The notes beneath the pieces are model-generated. The model ran no database searches. It had not been told where the DNA came from and saw only the letters and a program-made list of their open reading frames with translations. The position numbers and the translations under genes are program-made. A DNA stretch of 20,254 nt from an uncultured Oscillospiraceae bacterium (GTDB lineage Bacteria; Bacillota; Clostridia; Oscillospirales; Oscillospiraceae): assembly GCA_910588455.1 (NCBI GenBank), contig CAJUPG010000033.1, positions 1 to 20,254 of the forward strand. Reading direction: 5' to 3'. Positions 15,937-20,254 of this stretch are shown one piece after another; the first letter of the stretch is position 1; the number at the start of each line of letters is the position of its first letter.

Positions 15937-16021
15937 GAAAAATCTATTCACTCCCTCAATTAGGGTCCGTTTCACAGCAAATGCACCTCCAAAATTATTA
16001 TAAAAAATCAGCAGTAAAAAT

Positions 16022-16050
16022 GTAATAGTGTAGAACACAAAAAAAGTCAA
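16022..16050 (-). promoter_or_regulatory. Possible distal minus-strand promoter, back-to-back with the metal operon promoter
   Basis: On the minus strand, -35 TTGACT (16050-16045) and -10-like TATTAC (16027-16022, 4 of 6 to consensus) are 17 bp apart. It would add a second, longer leader to recJ. Its -35 is the left arm of a perfect inverted repeat whose right arm carries the -35 of the plus-strand promoter. Confidence 0.4.
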
Positions 16051-16073
16051 GAAAAACAAAAATTTTTCTTGAC
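16046..16073. repeat. Perfect 11-bp inverted repeat spanning two divergent -35 elements
   Basis: GTCAAGAAAAA (16046-16056), then CAAAAA, then TTTTTCTTGAC (16063-16073). Both arms match exactly. A third copy, GTCAAGAAAAA at 15932-15942, covers the -35 of the proximal recJ promoter. The rest of 15847-16150 is AT-rich and I see no gene in it; the 63-codon minus-strand frame at 15910-16101 is low-complexity and overlaps promoters. Confidence 0.85.
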
Positions 16074-16097
16074 AGGGAGGTGTGTTTTTTGTATAAT
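16069..16097 (+). promoter_or_regulatory. Sigma-A promoter of the metal-resistance operon
   Basis: Consensus TTGACA (16069-16074) and consensus TATAAT (16092-16097) are separated by exactly 17 bp. Transcription would start near 16104, at the left edge of the ArsR-type operator, so a bound repressor would block open-complex formation or clearance. No better promoter exists upstream of the regulator gene. Confidence 0.92.
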
Positions 16098-16103
16098 TCA
16101 ATC

Positions 16104-16133
16104 ATAACAGATGAACAACTGCTCATATGTTAT
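16104..16133. promoter_or_regulatory. ArsR/CadC-family 12-2-12 operator
   Basis: A 30-bp imperfect palindrome with outer arms ATAACAGATGA and TCATATGTTAT (10 of 11 positions symmetric). The core fits the ArsR/SmtB 12-2-12 form, TGAACA-AC-TGCTCA, centred between 16118 and 16119. It starts 6 bp after the -10 element and ends 17 bp before the regulator's ATG. The match to known CadC/SmtB operators is by pattern; binding is inferred. Confidence 0.85.
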
Positions 16134-16150
16134 AGAGAAAGGAGGCGGCT

Positions 16151-16504
16151 ATGGAACGCTTGGACTGCTGCCAGGAGAAGCAAATCCACCCCAACCGCAT
16201 TGAAAAGGTGAAAAACCTGCTGCCCCAGGACGAGGTGCTCTACGATTTGGCGGAGCTGTTCAAAATCTTCGGGGACAGCACCCGGATCAAGCTGCTGTAT
16301 GCCCTCTACGAGTCGGAGCTGTGCGTGTGCGACCTGGCCGACGTGCTGGGGCTGACCCAGAGCGCCGTGTCCCACCAGCTCCGGCTGCTGAAATCCAGCA
16401 AGCTGGTCAAATTCCGCCGGGAGGGCAAAACCGTATTCTACTCCCTGGCCGACGACCATGTGGTGCGCATTCTCAGCCAGGGGATGGAGCATCTGGAGGA
16501 GTGA
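16151..16504 (+). CDS. cadC: Metal-sensing ArsR/SmtB-family repressor, CadC-like
   Basis: A 117-residue winged-helix repressor that should leave its operator when it binds Cd, Pb or Zn, derepressing its own operon. The recognition helix lies in LTQSAVSHQLRLLKSS (68-83). It carries both metal sites described for staphylococcal CadC: the thiolate site with C58 and C60 in ELCVCDL plus N-terminal cysteines (here C6 and C7), and the C-terminal site with D101, H103, H114 and E117. The C58/C60 and D101/H103/H114/E117 numbers coincide with those of CadC. The start ATG follows AAAGGAGG. The next gene's ATG comes 3 bases after its stop. The exact metal preference is inferred. Confidence 0.93.
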   Translation: MERLDCCQEKQIHPNRIEKVKNLLPQDEVLYDLAELFKIFGDSTRIKLLYALYESELCVCDLADVLGLTQSAVSHQLRLLKSSKLVKFRREGKTVFYSLADDHVVRILSQGMEHLEE

Positions 16505-16507
16505 CGT

Positions 16508-17116
16508 ATGAGCTTCTGGGACCGCATCGCTATTGCCTACGACGCCGCCGAATGGCTCAACCGGACCGCTGTGACGGAAATGATCTGCCAAACCGCCTGC
16601 CGCACGCCCCAAGGGGTTTACGCGCTGGACTGCGCGGCTGGAACCGGCTCCCTGTCCCTGGCGATGGCCCCCAGCGCCCGGCAGGTGCTGTGTACCGACC
16701 TCTCTAAATCCATGCTACGGCAGGCGCAGAAGAAAGCGAACGCACGCGGCCTGTCCAATCTCCGGTTTGAAGTGCGTGATCTGACCGCTCTGCTGGAGCC
16801 GGACAACGCATTTGACCTGACGGCGGCGGGTAACATACTGCATCTGCTGCCGGAACCGGACCGTGCGGTGCGGGAGCTGTTACGGGTGACCCGTCCCGGC
16901 GGTCAGGTGCTTCTGCCCACCTTCCTGCTGGGGGACGCGAGTGGTCTGCGCACCGCCCTGAAGCTCTATGATCTGCTGGGCTTTCGCGCCCGAAGAAATT
17001 TCACCGCAGAGAGCTACCGGAGCTTTTTAGAGGGGTTTGAAGGGACCCTCACCGAATTTTTGGTCCTTCCCGGACATATCCCGGTGGGATACGGGGTATT
17101 GTCCAAGCCGCTTTAA
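16508..17116 (+). CDS. Class I SAM-dependent methyltransferase in the metal operon
   Basis: A 202-residue UbiE-like methyltransferase. SAM-binding motif I is LDCAAGTGSLSLAMA (40-54), motif II ends in the acidic CTDLSKSML (62-70), and motif post-I/III includes LRVTRPGGQVLLP (125-137). The methyl acceptor is unknown. Its cysteines are at 27, 31, 42 and 62, all in the N-terminal third, so it lacks the C-terminal cysteine pair of ArsM arsenite methyltransferases. Translation would be coupled to the regulator: GGAGGAG spans the regulator's last codons. It is co-transcribed with metal genes, which suggests a role in metal stress, but family and context do not give the reaction. Codons such as TTA, ACG and GCT appear somewhat more often than in neighbouring genes. 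Confidence 0.88.
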   Translation: MSFWDRIAIAYDAAEWLNRTAVTEMICQTACRTPQGVYALDCAAGTGSLSLAMAPSARQVLCTDLSKSMLRQAQKKANARGLSNLRFEVRDLTALLEPDNAFDLTAAGNILHLLPEPDRAVRELLRVTRPGGQVLLPTFLLGDASGLRTALKLYDLLGFRARRNFTAESYRSFLEGFEGTLTEFLVLPGHIPVGYGVLSKPL

Positions 17117-17133
17117 AATTCAACTTTAAAATT
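17111..17133. repeat. Short tandem repeat at the methyltransferase-HMA junction
   Basis: CTTTAAAATT occurs at 17111-17120 and again at 17124-17133, separated by CAA (13-bp period). The first copy contains the methyltransferase TAA stop, and the second lies before the GAGAGGAG ribosome site of the HMA gene. Confidence 0.8.
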
Positions 17134-17149
17134 TGAGAGGAGCATTTTT

Positions 17150-17371
17150 ATGAAAAAGACCTACAAGCTGATCGACCTGGACTGCGCCAACTGCGCCGCC
17201 AAAATGGAAAACGCCATCCGGAACATCGACGGTGTGACCAGTGCCACCGTCAGCTTCATGAGCCAGAAAATGACTGTGGAGGGGGACGACGCCCGATTTG
17301 ACGCGATCATGCAGGAAGTGGTGAAGGTCTGCCGCAAGGTGGAGCCGGACTGCGAAATCGTCCTGAAATAA
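17150..17371 (+). CDS. Free-standing heavy-metal-associated (HMA) domain protein
   Basis: A 73-residue single-domain HMA protein with the ferredoxin-like fold. The metal site is DCANCA with C12 and C15 (CxxC), the form typical of the N-terminal domain of Cd/Zn/Pb-exporting P-type ATPases. Two further cysteines (C61, C68) lie in the second half. It is encoded just before the ATPase, which lacks its own HMA domain, so it most likely delivers metal to that pump or regulates it in trans. Ribosome site GAGGAG precedes the ATG. It could be a cytoplasmic metallochaperone rather than a pump subunit. Confidence 0.93.
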   Translation: MKKTYKLIDLDCANCAAKMENAIRNIDGVTSATVSFMSQKMTVEGDDARFDAIMQEVVKVCRKVEPDCEIVLK

Positions 17372-17389
17372 CGGGAGGAGGGTCAGTTT

Positions 17390-19219
17390 ATGACCAAAAA
17401 GCAAAAAAAGATGCTCTACCGCATCCTTGTCAGCTTTGTCTTGTTTTTGATTGCCGTACTGCTGCCCCTGGAGGGCCTGCTGCGCCTGCCGGTCTTTTTG
17501 ATTCCCTACGCCATCGTGGGCTGGGACGTTCTCTGGAAAGCCGTCCGGAATATCCTCAACGGTCAGGTGTTCGACGAGAACTTCCTGATGGCGGTGGCCA
17601 CCCTGGGGGCCTTCGGCTGCGGGGAGTATCCGGAGGGAGTGGCCGTTCTGCTGTTCTATCAGGTAGGCGAACTGTTCCAGAGCGTGGCGGTCAGCCGGAG
17701 CCGCCAGTCCATCGCCGATCTGATGGACATACGCCCCGACTACGCCAACATAGAGCGGGACGGGCAGCTGGTCCAGGTGGACCCGGAAGAAATCTCGGTC
17801 GGCGACATCATTGTAATTAAGGCCGGGGAGCGGGTGCCTCTGGACGGGGTGGTAACCGAAGGGGCCTCCGCCCTGGACACCGCCGCCCTCACCGGGGAAT
17901 CTCTGCCCCGGGACGTGGCTCCGGGGGATACGGTAATCTCCGGGTGCGTGAACCTGTCGGGGCTGCTCCATGTGCAGGCCGCAAAACCCTTCGGAGAGTC
18001 CACCGTGGCCCGAATTCTGGATTTGGTGGAAAATTCCAGTGAGAAAAAAGCCCAGGCGGAGCATTTTATTACCAAATTCGCCCGGTATTACACGCCTATC
18101 GTGGTCTTTGCCGCCCTGGCTCTGGCCGTTCTCCCCTCGCTGCTCACAGGCGGACAGTGGGGCGTGTGGGTGCCGAGAGCTTTGAATTTTCTTGTAGTGT
18201 CCTGTCCCTGCGCCCTGGTTATCTCCATCCCCCTGAGCTTTTTCGGGGGCATCGGCGGCGCGTCCAAGCAGGGGATTCTGGTCAAGGGGAGCAACTATCT
18301 GGAGGCCCTGGCCCGGGCGGGGATCGTGGTTTTTGACAAAACCGGCACCCTCACCGAAGGAAAATTCGCTGTGGTAAAAACCGAAGGGGACGTGCTGGAG
18401 CAGGCCGCCCTGGCAGAGCAGTTCAGCACCCACCCCATTTCCCGCTCCATCCTGACCGCATGGGGCGGCCAGCCCGCTCCCGAGCGGGTCCGGGACGTGG
18501 ATGAAATCGCCGGGCACGGCGTCCGGGCCGTGGTAGACGGCAGGACGGTGCTGGCAGGCAACCGGAAGCTGCTGGAGCGGGAGGAAATTGCCATACCCGC
18601 CGTCCAGGAGCAGGCCGGAACAACCGTCTATGTGGCGGTGGAGGGGGAATATCGGGGCTATCTGGTCATTGCCGACCAGCCCAAGCCAAATTCCGCCCAG
18701 GCCCTGCGGGAGCTGAAGGCCTGCGGGGTGCGCCAGACCGTGATGCTCACCGGCGACAGCCAGGGCGCGGCCCAGCACGTGGCCCAGGCCCTGGGGCTGG
18801 ACCAGTTCCACGCCCAGCTTCTGCCGGCGGATAAGGTCCAGCGGGTGGAGGAGCTGCTGGAGGCCAAGCAGCCCGGGGAACAGCTGATTTTTGTGGGGGA
18901 CGGCATCAACGACGCCCCGGTGCTCTCCCGGGCGGACGTGGGCGTGGCCATGGGGGCTCTGGGCTCCGACGCGGCCATTGAGGCGGCGGATCTTGTGCTG
19001 ATGGACGATGATCTGTCCAAGCTGCCGGTGGCGGTGCGCATCGCCAAAAAAACCCTGGCCATTGTGAAGCAGAATATCGTCTTTGCAATCGGCGTAAAAG
19101 TCCTGGTGCTGGTCCTGTCGGCCATGGGTCGGGCCAATATGTGGGCGGCGGTGTTCGCCGACGTAGGCGTGTCTGTGCTGGCGATTCTGAACGCCAGCCG
19201 GATGCTGCGGACGAAATAG
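17390..19219 (+). CDS. cadA: P1B-type heavy-metal-exporting ATPase, CadA/ZntA-like
   Basis: A 609-residue membrane ATPase that should export Cd2+, Zn2+ or Pb2+. All core motifs are present: TGES (168-171) in the A domain, CPC (272-274) in the transport helix, DKTGTLT with phospho-acceptor D316, the HP dipeptide (348-349) of the nucleotide-binding domain, TGDS (454-457) and GDGINDAP (503-510). D591 in FADVGVSVLAILNA of the last helix matches the conserved Asp of Zn/Cd/Pb pumps. It begins directly with transmembrane segments and has no N-terminal HMA domain, unlike most CadA proteins; the separate HMA protein 18 bp upstream appears to replace it. GGGAGGAGG precedes the ATG. It is the last gene of the operon. 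Among Zn, Cd and Pb the main substrate cannot be settled by sequence. Confidence 0.95.
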   Translation: MTKKQKKMLYRILVSFVLFLIAVLLPLEGLLRLPVFLIPYAIVGWDVLWKAVRNILNGQVFDENFLMAVATLGAFGCGEYPEGVAVLLFYQVGELFQSVAVSRSRQSIADLMDIRPDYANIERDGQLVQVDPEEISVGDIIVIKAGERVPLDGVVTEGASALDTAALTGESLPRDVAPGDTVISGCVNLSGLLHVQAAKPFGESTVARILDLVENSSEKKAQAEHFITKFARYYTPIVVFAALALAVLPSLLTGGQWGVWVPRALNFLVVSCPCALVISIPLSFFGGIGGASKQGILVKGSNYLEALARAGIVVFDKTGTLTEGKFAVVKTEGDVLEQAALAEQFSTHPISRSILTAWGGQPAPERVRDVDEIAGHGVRAVVDGRTVLAGNRKLLEREEIAIPAVQEQAGTTVYVAVEGEYRGYLVIADQPKPNSAQALRELKACGVRQTVMLTGDSQGAAQHVAQALGLDQFHAQLLPADKVQRVEELLEAKQPGEQLIFVGDGINDAPVLSRADVGVAMGALGSDAAIEAADLVLMDDDLSKLPVAVRIAKKTLAIVKQNIVFAIGVKVLVLVLSAMGRANMWAAVFADVGVSVLAILNASRMLRTK

Positions 19220-19228
19220 CAGCAAAAC

Positions 19229-19266
19229 AAGCACCCCCTGACGCAGAAACGCGTCGGGGGGTGCTT
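19229..19266. terminator. Bidirectional terminator between the ATPase and the converging repressor gene
   Basis: A 16-bp stem with one G-T wobble (19229-19244 with 19251-19266) and a 6-base loop. On the minus strand it is followed by TTGTTTTG, a reasonable U-rich tract for ending the repressor transcript. On the plus strand it lies 9 bp after the ATPase stop but has no T-run. Confidence 0.82.
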
Positions 19267-19276
19267 GCTGCCATGA

Positions 19277-19927
19277 TTACAAATCCCTCACCAGCCGCAC
19301 GGCCACACCCACAATGCAGGCATTGCCCAGCTCAAAATCCTGGGCGGACAAAAAACGGGGCTCGTAGTCCGGATTCTCCGGCTGAAGCATAACAATCTCC
19401 CCCTGCCGCCGGAAGCGCTTCAGGGTAGATGCCTCCCCGTCTACCACGCAGGCCACAATCTGGCCGTTTTCAGCGGCCTCCTGCCGGCGCATCAGCACCA
19501 AATCCCCCGGGCGGATGCCCGCACCGATCATGCTGTCCCCGTCCACCCGGAGGTAAAAATATTCCTCCGGGTCGGGCACGTCCGCCGGGGCGTAGCCCTG
19601 AATATCCTGCTGGGCCAGGGCGGGGATCCCCGCCCGGATGGTGCCCAGGATGGGGACCAGATGCTCCGGCCGGGGCGGGATGGCCGGGACCTCCGGGGGA
19701 AGGCCGGCCTGCCTGGGTACGTCGTAGCCCTGGAGCCACAGGGGGTTTACCCCCAGCGCCCCGGCGATGGCGGCGGCGGAGGTGACCTTGGGGCTGCGCT
19801 GTTCCAGAACATAACGGTTCAGGGTCTGGGGGTTCATGTGCAGACGCTGGGCCAGGGAGAGATAGGTTTCCCCCTGTTCCGTCATCAGGGCCCGCAGACG
19901 GGCGCCGAAGGTGGAGACCTGTTCCAT
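19277..19927 (-). CDS. XRE-family repressor with S24 (LexA-like) autopeptidase domain
   Basis: A 216-residue transcription repressor. Residues 6-66 form a XRE helix-turn-helix (LAQRLHMNPQTLNRYVLEQR). A linker rich in Pro follows, then a S24 peptidase domain with Ser132 in GDSM, Lys170 in STLKRF and a probable A99-G100 self-cleavage site in IRAGIPA. Known relatives (phage CI, HdiR) are cleaved when RecA is activated by DNA damage, relieving repression. It is not a canonical LexA, which has a different winged-helix DNA-binding domain. GAGGTAG precedes the ATG. No phage genes are visible nearby, so it may be a chromosomal stress regulator or a prophage relic. Its targets are unknown apart from probable self-control. 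Confidence 0.9.
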   Translation of the reverse strand: MEQVSTFGARLRALMTEQGETYLSLAQRLHMNPQTLNRYVLEQRSPKVTSAAAIAGALGVNPLWLQGYDVPRQAGLPPEVPAIPPRPEHLVPILGTIRAGIPALAQQDIQGYAPADVPDPEEYFYLRVDGDSMIGAGIRPGDLVLMRRQEAAENGQIVACVVDGEASTLKRFRRQGEIVMLQPENPDYEPRFLSAQDFELGNACIVGVAVRLVRDL

Positions 19928-19975
19928 ACAAACTACCTCATTTCAAGTGCATCACCAAAAATAACAAAAGGGGGC

Positions 19976-20004
19976 TTGACTTTTTTTGCGTTTTGGAGTA
20001 TTCT
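19976..20004 (+). promoter_or_regulatory. Possible plus-strand promoter opposing the repressor gene
   Basis: TTGACT (19976-19981) and TATTCT (19999-20004) are 17 bp apart. No plus-strand gene follows before the tRNA genes, so any product would be a short antisense RNA. It may be a chance match in AT-rich DNA. Confidence 0.35.
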
Positions 20005-20017
20005 AGGGAAGAAGATA

Positions 20018-20029
20018 GAACTTACGTTC
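20018..20029. promoter_or_regulatory. GAAC-N4-GTTC dyad, LexA-box-like operator
   Basis: GAACTTACGTTC matches the Firmicutes SOS-box core GAAC-N4-GTTC exactly, and one extra base pairs on each side (A...T, 20017-20030). It lies about 90 bp upstream of the repressor ATG, just after the probable transcription start. It may be bound by the host LexA or by the repressor itself. Confidence 0.6.
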
Positions 20030-20042
20030 TTATTTTCACGCT

Positions 20043-20072
20043 ATCATATTGTTTTTGGTGATATCCGGTGAA
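20043..20072 (-). promoter_or_regulatory. Candidate promoter of the XRE-S24 repressor gene
   Basis: On the minus strand, -35-like TTCACC (20072-20067) and -10 TATGAT (20048-20043) are 18 bp apart. This begins just after the tRNA-operon terminator. The spacer contains one copy of the inverted repeat, and the GAAC dyad lies just downstream. The -35 is weak, so this is tentative. Confidence 0.4.
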
Positions 20073-20075
20073 AGA

Positions 20076-20106
20076 AAATGTCCGGGAATGGAACTTCTCG
20101 GACATT
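20076..20106 (-). terminator. Terminator after the tRNA-Thr/tRNA-Tyr transcript
   Basis: AATGTCCG pairs with CGGACATT around a 14-base loop directly after the CCA end of tRNA-Tyr, followed on the minus strand by TTCTTTC. Spacing and U-rich tail fit an intrinsic terminator. Confidence 0.7.
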
Positions 20107-20190
20107 TGGTGGAGGAGGGTGGATTCGAACCACCGAAGCTAACGCAACAGATTTACAGTCTGCCCCCTTTGGCCACTCGGGAACTCCTCC
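20107..20190 (-). tRNA. tRNA-Tyr (GUA)
   Basis: The minus strand gives acceptor GGAGGAG pairing with CTCCTCC, anticodon loop CTGTAAA with anticodon GTA, a long class II variable arm as expected for bacterial tRNA-Tyr, and the T-loop TTCGAAT. The 3' CCA is encoded. All stems close, and the 84-base length is normal for this isoacceptor. Confidence 0.97.
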
Positions 20191-20201
20191 AGATGAAATT
20201 G

Positions 20202-20254
20202 TGGAGCTGGTGGACGGATTCGAACCCCCGACCTGCTGATTACAAATCAGCTGC
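20202..20254 (-). tRNA. tRNA-Thr (UGU), 3' part only
   Basis: The visible minus-strand sequence has anticodon stem GCTGA/TCAGC with loop TTTGTAA (anticodon TGT), the T-arm loop TTCGAAT and acceptor end CACCAGC-T-CCA with encoded CCA. The D-arm and 5' acceptor strand lie beyond the right edge. It is 11 bp upstream of tRNA-Tyr, so the two are probably co-transcribed. Confidence 0.95.

Larger units (their letters stand above)
19951..20062. repeat. 16-nt inverted repeat pair flanking the repressor leader
   Basis: ATCACCAAAAATAACA at 19951-19966 and its near reverse complement at 20047-20062 (reads ATCACCAAAAACAATA on the minus strand) match at 14 of 16 positions, with the first 11 identical. They are 80 bp apart. 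One copy sits near the repressor's ribosome site, the other in the spacer of a candidate minus-strand promoter. They are candidate operators for the repressor. Confidence 0.7.

Noticed and set aside
15910..16101. A 63-codon minus-strand frame in the recJ-cadC gap that looks hydrophobic
   Set aside because: The Phe/Leu richness comes from T-rich DNA; it overlaps three promoter elements and has no convincing ribosome site.
16508..17116. Calling the operon methyltransferase ArsM
   Set aside because: The cysteines are all in the N-terminal third and the C-terminal pair that binds arsenite is absent.
17126..19234. A 702-codon minus-strand open frame running opposite the HMA and ATPase genes
   Set aside because: It mirrors the GC-rich codon pattern of the real genes, is rich in His, Gln and Gly without domain motifs, and lies opposite genes with all hallmark residues.
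19277..19927. Naming the S24 repressor lexA
   Set aside because: The DNA-binding part is a XRE helix-turn-helix, not the winged helix of LexA; only the peptidase half is shared.
1..20254. CRISPR arrays, insertion sequences or an integrated phage
   Set aside because: No regularly spaced repeats, transposase, integrase or phage structural genes are visible; the lone CI-like repressor is not enough.

Overview
The window looks like the chromosome of a GC-rich Gram-positive (Firmicutes) anaerobe, most likely an Oscillospiraceae-type clostridium related to Flavonifractor or Oscillibacter. Evidence: coding DNA clearly above 60% G+C by eye, strong GGAGG-type ribosome sites, a T-box leader before thrS, a bifunctional Rel protein, HemZ, a YesL/DUF624 protein and CCA-encoded tRNAs. 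The genus is inferred from style only; no search was possible.

From 15846 down to 1 every gene is on the minus strand, tightly packed with short gaps or small overlaps. The order is recJ, rel, dtd, a possible mini-ORF, a glyoxalase II-like hydrolase, hemZ, a GH13 alpha-glucosidase/neopullulanase, rlmB, a membrane-anchored glycosyl-hydrolase-like protein, a degenerate P-type ATPase-like membrane protein, a GNAT acetyltransferase, a DUF624 membrane protein and a second GNAT acetyltransferase. A new promoter inside the 3' end of that last gene drives a threonine T-box leader and thrS, which is cut by the left edge. recJ-rel-dtd-hydrolase-hemZ is a recognisable clostridial core block (DNA repair, stringent response, tRNA proofreading); the genes after hemZ look lineage-specific.

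An AT-rich island at 15847-16150 separates this block from a plus-strand metal-resistance operon at 16151-19219: a CadC/SmtB-type repressor with both classic metal sites, a SAM-dependent methyltransferase, a free-standing HMA metal-binding protein and a P1B-type heavy-metal ATPase without its own HMA domain. The operon has a textbook sigma-A promoter and a 12-2-12 ArsR-family operator. It ends at a hairpin that also serves the converging gene.

The right end (19277-20254, minus strand) has a XRE-S24 (CI/HdiR-like) self-cleaving repressor. Its upstream region holds a GAAC-N4-GTTC dyad and a widely spaced 16-nt inverted repeat. Beyond it lie tRNA-Tyr and the 3' part of tRNA-Thr.

The most unusual item is the protein at 2863-5007. 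It keeps the overall fold order of a heavy-metal P-type ATPase, but the A domain is shrunken and lacks TGES, CPC reads TCT, the phosphorylation motif is split by four residues, and GDGxND is missing. It appears to be a non-pumping pseudo-ATPase with a long acidic cytoplasmic N-terminus. The intact P1B ATPase at 17390-19219 gives an in-window comparison.
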